Program-made: the position numbers and the translations under genes | Part shown: piece after piece, positions 1 to 11,824 of the stretch | Layout of the letters: every line of letters starts with the position of its first letter | How positions within the stretch are numbered: position 1 is the stretch's first letter | Source of the DNA: Malus domestica | Taxonomy: Eukaryota; Streptophyta; Magnoliopsida; Rosales; Rosaceae | Assembly: GCF_042453785.1 (NCBI RefSeq) | Contig: NC_091677.1 | Span: 28,335,501-28,399,500, forward strand | Reading direction: 5' to 3' | Length of the DNA stretch: 64,000 nucleotides | Notes under the pieces: generated by a model | Database searches by the model: none | Told to the model about the DNA's origin: nothing | Seen by the model: only the letters and a program-made list of their open reading frames with translations

Positions 1-2270
1 CCTGGTGCTAATCGCGTTATCAAACACTTCCATGACCACGGAGTACCTATGGCTCTTGCTTCAAACTCCTTACGTGAATACATAGAAGCAAAAATCTCTC
101 ACCATCGAGGTTTGTACAATTTTCTCATTGTTAACAATAACCAATGTTAGTTCTCTCTGCTAAGCCTACATTTCGCAATAAAACGAAGAGGCATTGTAAA
201 AAGGGCTGATTCAATCAATATTGAATCTACAGCTTCCACACCAGTCGGGAAACTTATTATCGTAGATATTTACCTGGAAAAAGTGTTACACATTTGTTGT
301 TTTATAAGTATTCCTTGATCCAATATTATATTTATAGTCATTATAGGGGTTGTTTGTAAAGATCGAGTAGATGTTCCGGCTATGCCACGGGGAAAATCAG
401 TCAGTGTAAACAATGAAAATTATATCTCTCTGTGTGTTTCATGTTAAATTGTTCTAAGTTGTCTATCGTTCTGCGTTATTCATTTTCTCATGCAAGTTTG
501 TGTGTAACATAATGGATGACCTGTGAATGCTCATGATTTTTATTAATCTGTTTACTTCATCTGTATATTATAGGTTGGAAGGAACTGTTTTCAGTAATTC
601 TTGGCAGTGACCAGGTTAAAGCGGGGAAGCCCGCTCCAGATTTGTAAGTGAATTTATTGAAAATACAAGGCTCCCTTGAACACATACAAATTGAACTTTG
701 GAACGCCCCATCCCTTTTCAACCTAAAACATTCAGAGGCCTGGTCAATTTTCTGTCAATAAGAAAACATCACCTCACATGCATTTTATTTTCCTTTTCGC
801 AGATGCTAATATGCTTTCCAAAATGTTTACAGATTTGAAGAGGCAGCGAAGCAAATGGGTGTGGATGCGGTTCATTGCCTAGTGATTGAAGACTCAGTGT
901 AAGATCGGCCACAAACATATACATCTGACATTAAATTTATTTCATTTTGATCAAATATGTATTTGGAGATATACACTGCTGATAAATTAAAGCCATCTGT
1001 TTTTTAAGCATATGCTGCCAGGGTATTCATGTCTAGAATCAATATATTTTGAACAGGGTTGGTGTTAAAGCTGCCAAAGCTGCCGGAATGGAGGTAGTGG
1101 CTGTCCCATCCCGTGGTGAAGCTGCCGGTTGTTCTTCCCTTGCAGATACTGTGCTTCATTCTCTTTTGGAGTTTCAGCCCGAACATTGGGGTCTTCCTCA
1201 AATCGAAGACTGTACGTCTCACTTCATATTGTTTGTGTGTATTTGTCCACAGGGCCTTCCCCCCACCCCTTTTAAATATTTGCTTGATTGATTATTTCAG
1301 GGGTAGATAAGGCACTGCCGATTGAACCAATTTATTTTAGTGGTCTCTATGCCAATGGGTTTGTCAGTGAAGTCACAGGTTGGTGAATTGTTTCATTCTT
1401 GCATGATGGAATGTATTTGTTCAATTTCTTTGACTGATTAGGGAGTCTTAGTAAATGCACATTTTTATGGTTTAAGATTTGTGCAAATTTGTATTCAATT
1501 TAATCCACAAGTCCACAATAATCAGAGGATGGAAGATCTGCTCTCCCCGACCAAGTCTGGGGAGTTTTCTTCGGTTGGGCTGTAGCTGATATGCAGAAGA
1601 CCTACAGGGTAGTGGTTGCCATTGGATTGGACTGCAATAGTTCACCTCATAAAAACATTGTGAGTAATCTGTTTATTAATTTTGGTAATGGTATTTGTTG
1701 AAAAAACGAGCTTACCAATTGCCAGATTATAAAGACTGTAATTTGCTTTCTTCCAACTTACCGAAAACAAGTTATTTATGCATTGATCCCGTTAGTTCCA
1801 TATTGATGAAGATCTTTTTATCCTTTGATGTAGCAAATGCATACAGTTGATGGAAACAATTGCTGTGTATCCAATCAGCAAATGAAGCTGCTACTTGTTG
1901 GCTACATCCGGGAATCAAATACCAAGGTAACGGCGTATTTTTAAAGATAAACTGAAACTGATGTGAAAGACAATACAGGAAATCATATAGTTCATGTACT
2001 GCTCTGTGTCACTTTACCGAACTCATGATGTCTGAAAAATGTATTGTTCTTAAACATCTGCACTTGATCGTCATGTAAGCAAAATCGTGATTCGCGCGTG
2101 TGTTGCAGGAAATTTCATCCATGGATGCAGAAGCACTCGAGGAATGTAAGTTGATTACAAGCGCTTCGCTCGATCTGCCAATATTTAGTCGCCATGGTTG
2201 TGTGCCTTTGGTTCCACGATCGTTTTCTGTGGGAGACATGATTTCGAGTGATGCGATGGAACGATACTGA
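1..2270 (+). CDS. FHY: FMN hydrolase / riboflavin kinase-like protein, 3' part of gene
   Basis: The gene enters from the left edge. Eight exons join in frame with GT-AG borders: 1-109, 574-643, 833-898, 1057-1211, 1301-1378, 1526-1659, 1834-1926 and 2109-2270, giving 288 residues and a TGA stop. The first half is a HAD phosphatase: ASNS (motif II), GKPAPD with the motif III lysine, and IEDS followed by GVKAAKAAG (motif IV). In plants this family is a bifunctional enzyme that dephosphorylates FMN and phosphorylates riboflavin. The second half aligns in order with the riboflavin kinase domain (FFGWA, LLLVGYIR, ALEE, LDLP). However, the GRGSK...PTAN substrate loop is replaced by unrelated residues, and the usual acidic position before the beta strand reads IQMH. 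I infer phosphatase activity may survive while kinase activity is doubtful. The 5' exons lie outside the window. Confidence 0.85.
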
Positions 2271-2705
2271 ATTGTTCCAGCCATGATTTTAGTGGCGGAA
2301 GTAAAATTGTTTTGCCTTCGTTTTGTTTGCAATATTTGAAATGTGGCATGTACAAATACTAACTTTGATCCGCTGTATAATGGCCTCTAATATGATTTTC
2401 TTTTTGCTTTTTTATTTTTTTATTTTATTTTATTTTATATATATTTATCCTTGTGGAATTATTGTTGCCCAATGGCCGTAGTAGCACTTGAGCGTTAACC
2501 GATTACGATTAGTAAGTTAATACAGGCCGGAGATAATTACTTGTTTGATCACTGCAAAAATTAATCCTATAAACGGAATTGTTATTTATTTAGGTCATCA
2601 TGTAAGATTATTTGCGTTTTGCATAAAACCACAAATCAAACATTGTTTAACTTTTCAAAGTCTACCGAAAATATTGTGCTCGTCTATTTATTTGGTCGAT
2701 GTTGG

Positions 2706-2921
2706 AGGAAAAGGATCCTCACCGGATTCTTTTACTAGGAATCCGGGAGATTCTGTTATCATGTATGTTTATCGTACATCGTGCGATTAGTTTTCGTTAG
2801 GTACTATTCAAATTTAATTTTAAATTTTAAATAATTTTTAACCGTACGATGTATGATTTACAGACATAATTATAGAATCCCCTGAATTCCTAAGAAAATG
2901 ATCCGGCGAGGATTCTTACCT
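2706..2921. mobile_element. MITE-like inverted repeat
   Basis: The two ends are imperfect inverted repeats of roughly 80 bp. The left end reads AGGATCCTCACCGGATTC and the right end, reversed, reads AGAATCCTCGCCGGATCA; further inside, the motif CATCGT.CG occurs in both arms. The centre is AT-rich and there is no coding capacity. This is the structure of a foldback MITE. I did not find a clear target duplication. Confidence 0.6.
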
Positions 2922-3221
2922 AAATAGTTTTTTTATTGACAAAATGTTTTTCATTTGTTTTCGACTCTCGGTGCATATGACCGGGCAACCGGCCAGTCGG
3001 TCTACCGGGTGGGGTCCCCAATCGGCCCATGGGCTTCTGGGCCAAAACATGAGTGCAAAAATACAGAGAGAAGGGGATTGCAAGAAAACAATAAAATAAT
3101 AATAAATGCGTAGGCGAGTTGGAAGTTGAAAACCCCGTTAGCAAAAGCTGTTGACCAGATTTCCCCCGTTTTGTTGGTCCCTTTGGCTTTCAGTTTCAGC
3201 TTCTTCTCAGCTTCTGATCTT

Positions 3222-3225
<4 letters not shown>

Positions 3226-3251
<26 letters not shown>
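3226..3251. repeat. GA microsatellite in the E2 5' leader
   Basis: An uninterrupted run of GA dinucleotides about 60 bases before the start codon of the UBC36-like gene. GA/CT tracts are common in plant 5' leaders. A CT then TA tract also lies in intron 1 at about 3376-3413. Confidence 0.8.
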
Positions 3252-3255
<4 letters not shown>

Positions 3256-3310
3256 CTGAGTCTTCGGCGTCTGGAATCCTCCAACTTTCAAGAGAAGAAG
3301 AAGAGATTTG

Positions 3311-3371
3311 ATGGCGAACAGTAATCTTCCGAGAAGAATTATCAAGGTTCTCTTCTTATTCTAAACCCTAC

Positions 3372-3415
<44 letters not shown>

Positions 3416-6400
3416 GATTCAATAACTATTCTGTTCATCTTTCGTTTTTGGTTTCTGACTTGGCGTTTATGTGAATTATTTCTGATTCCTTTCCTTAGGA
3501 GACGCAGAGGCTTCTCAGCGAACCAGGTTTCTCTCTCTTTCTCTCTCTATATGTATAAGTTTTACTAATTAAATTTAAGTTATGGTATTAATTGACGTAT
3601 GGCGGCGGAATTCTGAGGCTTTATACTTTAATTGTTGTAATTATGGATAGTCGTCCCCTGTGGAAGTAGTTTTTAGCTTTAAGTTAAACAAGGAAAGAGC
3701 TTTTTGTTGGGAAGGTCTCCTTTCCTGGTCTACTCTTCTGTTTCCAGTTATGGGTTTTGCTTCTTTTAGTATGGGTTCAAATTTTTTTTAAAGGCCAAAT
3801 CCGCTGATATGGTGCATTCATAAATCCGTTGATCCGCTGATATGGGAATTGGGATATACCATTTGCATTGTTTTCTGTTAATGATTCCCGCTGACCTTAT
3901 TTCATTTGATCCAACTGGTTATGTATCGGATATGTATGCTTGATTGTCAGAATGTGTTGGTGGTGTACTTGTGACTACTCGTAATCCCTTTCTGGAGCAC
4001 ATTATGGCAAAGCACTTTTAAATTTTCAGGCATATCGTGGCCTACTTTTCGATACACTACCTTGACCTTGTCATCACCAAACGTCTATATATACGTTGAT
4101 GAGTCTAGACCCAATGTGATAATATCTATTAAGCGTTCTAGTTTTGGGTTGTGAACTTTTGATAGGTCGACATTGGAATTTAAAGTTGGTTTTATGATTT
4201 TTCATCAAATTACTGATTTTATTTTGCAGCTCCTGGAATCAGCGCTTCTCCTGCAGAAGAAAACATGCGATATTTCAACGTAATGATTCTTGGCCCAGCT
4301 CAATCTCCATATGAAGGTGATTAGGCACTTCTTGTTTCTCTAATTTAGGATTTTGTGAAAGACCCCTTATTCTCCATCTTTTACTTCTGCTTCATTGAGG
4401 CAAAAACTAAGAGTATGTTAGTAACTATATCTACTGTTATACATCTATAGCTTCCTAATATTTTTTTTTTCTCTTTTCAAACTTTCGAACTTGAAATTTC
4501 TGCACATGATAAACTTTTAATATTATGTTTGTAATTCAATGGGAGATTATCACATGAAATGTACGTTGTTGATGCACAAAATTAGTGAGGACTTTGGTAC
4601 AACAGAAAATGTTAAGTTTGTGACCTTCGCTAGATTGTTCCGGTTATTAGTGTGGATAAGTATGTAAATGGATAGAGACAGGGAAGCAAACACAAGATGT
4701 ACGTGGTTCACCCAGATTGGCTACGTCCACGGAGTAGAGGAGTTCTCATTAATTGTGAAGGATTTATACAAGTACATAGGTTCAAGCTCTCCTTTAGTGA
4801 GTACTAGTGAATGATTTAGTACAAATGACATTCGGAAATATTGTGAGAGAATGATCTCTATTTATAGAAGAGGGTTTCTAGTTTCATTCTAACATTGACA
4901 CGTATCGTGTTGTGATTGGCTTCTGATGTTGACATGTGTCGCGCTATGATTGGCTTCTGATGTCGACACGTGTCGTGCTGTGATTGGCCTCCTGGTTGGA
5001 GGGAAACTCTTCTGGGTCTTTCACGGTATAACGTTGACCGGTGCTCAGTAGTTTCGGGATTGGTAAAGTATGGTACAAACATAAGTGATTGCCACAAGAC
5101 TAACCATCTTTACAACTCTTGATTTCATGAAAAGGTTTCTTTGGATTGTTAGATTTTGAATTACATTTTTCTACTGAAAAATAAGGCAGGGAAAGGATGG
5201 CAGGCCTAGTTTTCCCTCTTATTTTTCCGTCTTTTTTCTTCTATTTTAATCCTTTAGGAAAAAAAGTTAAGGGAAAGGATGTGCCAATTGATTCTAGTGG
5301 AAGAACATTTCTTTCTTCTTTTGGTTCAAAAGGTTTATTGGTTATACAGCTGATACTTGTAAGGTGTACCTATCTACTAGCCAGAGATTATTATTCCTTT
5401 TGCCATTCTCTATGATTAGATTATCTATTCTTTTGCACCAATGTTTCTAAGATCAAATTTTGGAACCTTCTGTCACATGTTATTGTATCTGTTCTCGAAC
5501 ATAGCCATTTATCACTTTATATCAACTCATGTTGGTATGCCATGTTCATACGCTTCTATTTGTTTATTGACTTAGGTGGGGTTTTCAAGTTGGAATTGTT
5601 TTTGCCTGAAGAATATCCAATGGCACCTCCAAAGGTAAATATGTAATTAGGTGTTAATTAATTGCATATTTTGAGATTTATGTTTTTATGGATGCTTACA
5701 ATGTTACTTGTGGAAATTTTGAATCATTGGGTTCATATTGATTCATATGGTTGCCTAGTTTTGGAGGGGAAAACATTATTAGGGTTTTTACTGGTTACCT
5801 TAGATTTCAATTGTTTCAAACCTCTTTTATGTGATCTTATTCTTGATCCATGTCATTACTTTTTATGTAAAGAATATTTTTGGACATGTTTGTCTGCCTA
5901 CTTTGTATTATTTACTTGTGCTACCCTAGGTTCTAATACAAAGGCCACTGTTGGTGTGTGCACGCGTGCACTTGCATGCTTGTGTGTGTGACCATGCCTG
6001 TTCCAAGCACATAAGTTTGTCAGAAAGTGCAGGTGTGGGCCTTTCTACGGGACATCAGGATCTTCAGAGTTTAGGGATAGTTATTTTTGGGCTTTATGCA
6101 GTGCTGTTCTAGCTTGTTAAGTTGCTGACTTTTAATGCTTTGAGCCTATATTTCTTTTTAACACTCTGTCACCTCACCATAGATGCGGTGAAATTTTGAA
6201 TGCTAATTAATCTCATCTTCTGTTTTTTTCTTCCCCACGAACAGGTCCGTTTCCTGACAAAAATATATCATCCTAACATTGACAAGGCAAGTAGCTTTCT
6301 CCTTTCACCCCTTTCCATTGTTTCACCTGAGTTTCTAATAAGGTAAGAATATATTTTGGCAGCTTGGGAGGATATGCCTCGATATTCTGAAAGACAAATG

Positions 6401-7031
6401 GAGTCCAGCCCTTCAAATCCGAACAGTATTGCTGAGGTGACATATTGCATTCCCGCAACACAGTTCTTTTTATATGTTCAAACAGTAGCTTATGCTTGAT
6501 CGGAAAGAGAAAAAGGATAAATCTGCACAGCATTATGTTAGGATCATTGCTAATAAATTAAAATATTATCACTGTATTGTTATATTCCTGTGTCATGATA
6601 AATATAAATGACTACTAACACAATGTATTACGTGTGATCAGCATTCAAGCACTTCTGAGTGCTCCAAATCCTGATGATCCGCTTTCTGAGAACATTGCAA
6701 AGCACTGGAAGACAAATGAAGAAGAAGCTGTTGAGACAGGTATTAAAAATTACGCACAACTGCTATATTTGGTTTATCTTCGGATATTAACCATGCAATT
6801 TTTAAGAAGTTCCATGGCTTACAGCAGCGTAGGTTTCTCAATTACGTCGTGTAGAGAGCTTAATTCTTTTTTTATTGCTTTAATATCATCCTTTCATTTG
6901 CACCATTTACTGACAACTAGTTCCAAATTTTAACCTGCATTTACGGAATAGTTTTGTTAACTTTAGTAATTATTTTCCCCTTGAATCATGCAGCAAAGGA
7001 GTGGACCCGTTTATATGCGAATGGGGAATAA
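3311..7031 (+). CDS. UBC36: Ubiquitin-conjugating enzyme E2, Ubc13 type (UBC35/36-like)
   Basis: Eight exons (3311-3346, 3499-3526, 4230-4316, 5576-5634, 6245-6286, 6363-6436, 6642-6739, 6994-7031) total 462 nt and encode 153 residues, the normal length of plant UBC35/36. The protein starts [10 protein letters not shown], has the HPN motif at 79-81 and the catalytic cysteine at 89 (GRICLDIL), and ends RLYANGE. From family knowledge, Ubc13-type E2s pair with UEV1 partners to build K63-linked ubiquitin chains used in DNA damage tolerance, root development and immune signalling, in the cytosol and nucleus. Intron 5 starts with GC (AAG/GCAAGT) rather than GT. Intron 3 contains a solo LTR. No coding lesion was found. 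Confidence 0.97.
4567..5081 (-). mobile_element. Solo LTR in intron 3 of the E2 gene
   Basis: This 515-bp block starts TGTTGATGCAC and ends GGTACAAACA. It matches both LTRs of the element at 56483-62618 along its full length, with scattered substitutions. Flanking pentamers are TACGT (4562-4566) and TAAGT (5082-5086), a target duplication with one mismatch. No internal retrotransposon sequence is attached, so it is a solo LTR left by LTR-LTR recombination. It contains the same tandem block of CACGTG-like and CCAAT motifs as the full element. The strand is inferred from the full element, whose gag reads leftward. Confidence 0.85.
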
Positions 7032-7739
7032 TGCGGAGAAGTTACAAAATTTCAGTTTCTCCATCGAATGTTGAACAGCATGTATGTCTTTGGTCTTAGA
7101 ACTTAAGAACTATCAGACATGAAGATTTTCCAGCGCATCAATCCATGTTGATATTCACTTTCGTTCTCCTCATACTGCACCGTCGAAACTTATGATCACA
7201 AGGCGACTGTATCACATTTGCAAATAATTGAATCATGGCTCTCGGAATATGTTCATCGTTGTTGCCCGTGTTGATTTGTATCACAGTTGCACTGCCGCCG
7301 GCTCTGTGTTTAACAGAAAATGGTTTACGATCCATCTCTGCCTCTCGTCTTTCAACAATTTGAAATTGATGGCGGGTTTGTAGCCGATGGGCAGTGGTGG
7401 TTGGGTTTAGGGTGTAGGGTTTACGGTTTAGTGGGGAAGAACGAGAGGTGGTAATGTGAGGGCAATATGGGTATGCAGAATGGATTTCGCGTCTCTCATT
7501 ATCAAGAAATCCAATTCCTCCAAAATAAGGAAATGAATTTCTAAATTTGTGTGGGTCCATCGTCCTTTTAATTCTTCAAATTTATAAATACAAGAATGAT
7601 TTGTAATCGGAATTCAATTTCTTATTCTGATTTCTAGCACTAAGCACGCCGTAAGAGAAGCCTACGCTGTAATTCGGTTCAATCACCAGGCCGGCCACCT
7701 CTTTCTTTCTCTTCCTCCTCCGTCTCTGCATCCGCCTTG

Positions 7740-7830
7740 AATTATAGGAAAAGAAAGTCAGCTGAGGATTTTATTTCCATTACAGTCGCCAGCTCCAACT
7801 CCAAATCTCTAAGGATGGGTTTCAGATGAT
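7740..7830 (+). pseudogene. Tail fragment related to the KEN/D-box gene
   Basis: The stretch encodes SNSKSLRMGF followed by R and a stop, the same ending as the ORF at 9327-9710. It is preceded by GAAAAGAAAG, which matches the codons for RKRK in that ORF. The N-terminal part with the KEN box is absent. It looks like a partial copy or a decayed paralogue about 1.9 kb upstream of the intact ORF. Confidence 0.55.
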
Positions 7831-8214
7831 TCATTTTACATGTTACAGTTGTTTCTTCTTTTCTGGCTTCTATATATTTACACTCAAATTATCATACAAA
7901 GAAAGAAATGCAGTTCGTCCTTTCTGTTTCGAATACTGTTCTTCTGTTCAGTACACTAGCCTGTTAAATTCATCATGGTCATCCCAACGTTAGGGGTGTT
8001 AGTGATCCAATCCAATCCACTTTGAAAAAGAAAAAGAATATCAAGGACTATGGATGAGCAAGACGAAACCATTGTGTCTAAAATCTGATGCAATCACACA
8101 TTTTAGTTTACGTAAATGTAAACTTTTCGGTTGCACAAGGGAGCTTTAGGGGTGGGCAGCAATCCGAACGAACATTCAAACTCTAGTGTTTGGTTTGGAT
8201 TGAAAATTCTAATA

Positions 8215-8345
8215 GGAAAACTAACGAAAATAACAAAATAAATGATAAAGTGAATATTATAAGGATTGGCTTTTTAGTGTAAAAATATGGTTTTTCGTTA
8301 AAGTGAACAGTATCGGGAGTTTTTCGTTAAAGTTCTCAATTCTAA
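8215..8345. repeat. Dispersed Rosaceae-type repeat, copy 1
   Basis: The sequence CGTTAAAGTGAACAGTA followed by a GAGTTTTTCGTTAAAG-like block recurs in this window at about 12085-12175 and 55446-55563 with moderate divergence. The fragments are non-coding and probably belong to one MITE family. The boundaries are approximate. Confidence 0.6.
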
Positions 8346-9326
8346 TCTGTACAACAAAAAAAAAATTCATTCTAAGTATGAACATTTCCGAAAAATTTAG
8401 ATGACAATTGAAATGCATTTATCTAATCCGAAATTTTATCATGTTATAGTTACATTTGTATATGCTTCATTATTCCGCGTTTTGTATATTCAACTACACT
8501 ATTATATATTAAAAATGAAAAGCATAATCATAGGTAATATTGTATTTCGTCTAATATAATTTTGTGTCGTAACTCGTAAGGCATATAATCATATTTGTCA
8601 TTTGATTATGGCGGCAAAAACAAAAAGAGGAGCCAAATATTGATTTGGGTGACGTATTCCGTGTTGATTTGGCGGCTCCTTCCTTCCCCTCCCTCCCCGC
8701 CCAAAGTGAGTTTGTAATTTTGTACTAGGGGAATATTTTTGCTAACCATCTTCAAATGAAGAAAATTTTCATTATGACCGGAACACGATGAGGTATATTA
8801 CGTATCATTATACAAATGATGAGATATGTATATTAAAAAATTAATTACATGAAAAATAAAATTTCCCATAACTTATATAAAAACACGTAATGTATCATTT
8901 ATGTTCCGATTACAATAAAAAAAATTTCCTTAAAATGATGGTGAAAGATTTTAAGATTTGTGTAATAAACAGACACAAATATTAAAATTTAAATTCATTA
9001 AACGTTAATAAATAGAATAATGAACATTATCATCGAAAATGCACAGTTTGTACCACTGCCAATTGCCGGATCGGTGGGACCCGGAAATTTCAAACTTCTT
9101 TGAATTTTCTTAACATTTGGAATTTGGCAGTTCAGATCTCCTCCATTACTAAAGTCAAAATATTCAAACACCGACCAAAATTCAATTTTAAAGCCCAAGA
9201 ATAATTCAAACATCCCTCCAAAATCAAAAACCAAAATCCAAAATCCAATCCCATGGCACCCACAAATATTACAAATAGCTCACTCCTTCCTTCCTTCATT
9301 CCCTCATCACGGCAACAGACAACACC

Positions 9327-9710
9327 ATGAACTCATTAGTAATGGAGGAAGAGGAGGCCGTTGGTATTCACAACAACAAAGAGAACATCCCTCCTCCTCC
9401 CATTCCCTCTCCCGCGGCAACCGCAAACCCCAAGCCAATGCCAGCTCCTGGAAATTGCAGATGGTCATCTTCCAAGAAGAAATTATGTGATGACAAGATG
9501 GGGTTGAGGAGGAAGCCTCTTGCTGATATAACCAACCTCTACAACGATTCACTTCCATCTCATCTTCTGATCATCGCAACCGTTGCATTCTGTTCCGCTG
9601 TGTATGCACAAAATTCCAGGAAAAGAAAAGCAGTTGGGGTTCGGGACGAGGAGGTTCAAGTATCCGCCGGCAGCTTCAACTCCAAATCTTTGAGGATGGG
9701 TTTCCGATAA
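9327..9710 (+). CDS. Small unknown protein with KEN box and D-box
   Basis: This is a 127-residue single-exon ORF. I do not recognise a named family. The N-terminus is acidic, with KEN at residues 18-20 followed by proline-rich sequence. A basic patch (SSSKKK) precedes RRKPLADITNLY, in which R62, L65, I68 and N70 fit the destruction-box pattern RxxLxxIxN. The C-terminus is basic (SRKRK) and ends SKSLRMGFR. KEN boxes and D-boxes are degrons read by the APC/C, so a cell-cycle-regulated or APC/C-binding protein is a reasonable inference. Residues 75-95 are more hydrophobic and could be a retained intron or a genuine segment. A partial copy of its tail lies at 7740-7830, which supports the ending being real coding sequence. 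Confidence 0.55.
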   Translation: MNSLVMEEEEAVGIHNNKENIPPPPIPSPAATANPKPMPAPGNCRWSSSKKKLCDDKMGLRRKPLADITNLYNDSLPSHLLIIATVAFCSAVYAQNSRKRKAVGVRDEEVQVSAGSFNSKSLRMGFR

Positions 9711-10684
9711 TCTGCTTTGCCTCTGTCTCTCTGTTTGTTACAAATTGCAGTTGATTGTCTGTTTCTAAATTTTGGTAGGCCTTTGAATTTTGGGCTTGAT
9801 TTCTAAATCCAAAGGAGCTTAGCTTACTGGAAAAAAAAAATTAATATGAGCTTAAGTTAAGCATTTGGGAGGGGGTTTGGATTCTAAATGCTAAACCTAG
9901 GATTAGAGATGGTCTTGTAGATCAAATGATTGAAAACATTACTCACCAAGTTTTGTGTCAGAGAATAATTCACATGATACAGTTCTATTATTAAATAACG
10001 TTTTGTGTCAATAAAAAAATAGCATTTAAACAAAAATTTACACATGTTTTTATTTTATTAGCATAGAACATTTCTTGACAGTATAATCATATCATGTAAG
10101 TTTTTCTCTTTATATTGAGATTTTTTTTTATCTCTTTAATTTATTTAATACGATGACCGGAAATAAAAAAGTGTGTAGAAGATAAAAAAAATGTATAGAT
10201 AGCATTATGTAAAATAAAAACGTGCATTAATGAATCTTCCAAGTTAAAAGGAAACCAGGAGACGCATGGATGCATTGCATTCGGTTAACCAAAATTACCA
10301 CCACCAGCTGGGAAGGAACACAGATAAAAAGACCCAAATACCCCTAACATTACTTGACAAACACAACTGTACCACTTCTGCGGTAAATTTCCAGAAATAC
10401 CCCTTTGCTTTCACGAATACCACGCACTACCGCTCCCGTCCCCAACTCCCGCCAACAGGGTAAGGGTAAGTCCGTGCTGCCAAAGACACCAACCGAAACA
10501 AAAAATTAAGTTAAAAAGAAGAAAAGAAAACAGAATATCCAGATTTCAGACGCACCACACTAAAATTCGTTTACTGAAACCAGAAAAGACAAAAAAAAAT
10601 AATTATAAACAAAACTTGAAAATAAACTAAGCAAAAAGCGCGCACACACAAAGCGTGAGTGGCGAAAATTCAGTACCTGTGACG
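9711..10684. other. Intergenic region between convergent genes
   Basis: This lies between the KEN/D-box ORF (+) and the three-exon gene on the minus strand, so it holds both 3' flanks. It is AT-rich with homopolymer runs. A 65-codon ORF at 10266-10463 has no family support. I see no other feature. Confidence 0.5.
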
Positions 10685-11824
10685 TCAGCAAGATCCGTAC
10701 GAAACAGAGTCCAGAGCAGCACGAGCGAAACCGGCGGGTACCGGCGATCGCTTCCTCTTCCTCTTCGGCACCAGTTTCTTCTCTGGACGAACAGTCCCGG
10801 AAGCAGAGTTGGGAGCCGAAACGACGCCGTAGGGTCTGCAATCAAGGGCCAACGGCGGTGATTGTTGAAGTTGCGAGTACTGGACGACGTCGTGGCGGGG
10901 GCTCATTGGAGGAGCAGGGGAAGAGATTGTGTGTTTCCATGAGCTTAGGGTTTCGACAGATGTGACGCAGCACTCTTTCCAGTTGAGGTCGGCGAGGTCG
11001 GCGACGACGTCCTCCAGGGTGGTGATCACAAACGGAGAGATGTAGTCTCTGAGCGTCGAGCGAGCCGGATCGACCAGCGGCAGCGAGCTCACGGCGTCGC
11101 TCAAACGTGCCTTGACATTTCAAAATTGGGGAAAAAACAGACGAAATGGAATGGATTAGGACTTGCTTGATTACCGAGAAAGTGTGAGAAAATAAAATTG
11201 GCCAATGCTTGAAGCAAATTTCAAATAAATATGAAAAATGTTTGAAAAAAAAAGAAAAGAAAAGAAGAGGAATGCGATGATTAGGATTGAGGACCTGTTT
11301 AGTTAGCGAGAAAGTATGAGAAAAATGGGCCAAGACTTGAAGCAAATTTCAACAAAATATGGAAAATTAAACTAGAAAACATGCCAGAGAGAAGAAACCA
11401 TTCACGATTCAAGGCATATAATATAATCTATCAAGATAACAATAGTGCATTAGTTATGATATTTTCTCAGGGGCCAAACAGAAGGTAAGAATATGAAGGA
11501 ATTTGAAATTTCACCTTGGGAACCTTGTAGATCTTCTTGTATCCGTGCATGGAAATGATCTGCAACACCAAAATTCCGAAAAGAAACTCGAATCAATCAA
11601 TTTAGGAAGAGATTAAAAGAAAAAAAATGTGAATAACTTAGATGATGAAGAAGAAGAAGACGAACCTGATTGAGATGAGCGACGGTGAGATGGAGGTGGG
11701 AGTTGGATTGAATGAGGAGCAGGTAATCTTCTAGAGTCATCTTCTCGCTGTGGAAACTCGTCGTCTTCCTTTTGCTCGCACTCGAACTCGCACTCGCACT
11801 CGCACTCGCACTCACCATATCCAT
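10685..11824 (-). CDS. Plant-specific protein, probably DUF7787 family
   Basis: Three exons on the minus strand (11824-11666, 11559-11515, 11110-10685) join in phase 0 with GT-AG borders and encode 209 residues. The N-terminus is a Ser-Ala repeat from a hexanucleotide tract (11774-11813). Conserved-looking segments follow: KMTLEDYLLLIQS, LTVAHLNQ, IISMHGYKKIY, LVDPARSTL, LEDVVADLADLNW and ECCVTSVETL. The C-terminus is basic (PKRKRKRS), a possible nuclear localisation signal. I recall this arrangement from uncharacterised land-plant proteins now called DUF7787; the function is unknown. Intron 2 contains two diverged copies of a block of about 80 bp (around 11160-11235 and 11285-11365). The start is the ATG at 11824; an upstream in-frame TTG is ignored. 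Confidence 0.7.
11774..11813. repeat. Coding hexanucleotide repeat
   Basis: About six units of CTCGCA on the plus strand, which read as alternating Ser and Ala codons in exon 1 of the minus-strand gene. Length variation here would change the N-terminus by whole dipeptides without shifting the frame. Confidence 0.85.

Larger units (their letters stand above)
2271..3310. other. Intergenic region upstream of the E2 gene
   Basis: No gene is supported here. It holds the 3' flank of the FMN hydrolase-like gene, a MITE at 2706-2921, and the promoter and 5' UTR of the E2 gene with a GA microsatellite at about 3226-3251. Short ORFs in this stretch lack codon or family support. Confidence 0.6.
7032..9326. 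other. Intergenic region with repeat fragments
   Basis: No intact gene is supported. The first few hundred bases are the probable 3' UTR of the E2 gene. Two smaller items are listed separately: a gene-tail fragment at 7740-7830 and a dispersed repeat copy at 8215-8345. The remainder is AT-rich and featureless to me. Confidence 0.5.

Noticed and set aside
2009..2332. 107-codon minus-strand ORF
   Set aside because: It is antisense to the last exon of the FMN hydrolase-like gene.
7138..7560. 140-codon ORF on the minus strand after the E2 gene
   Set aside because: It overlaps the likely 3' UTR of the E2 gene, has no recognisable motif and no splice or promoter context.
10266..10463. 65-codon plus-strand ORF
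   Set aside because: Short, no motif, located between two convergent gene ends.
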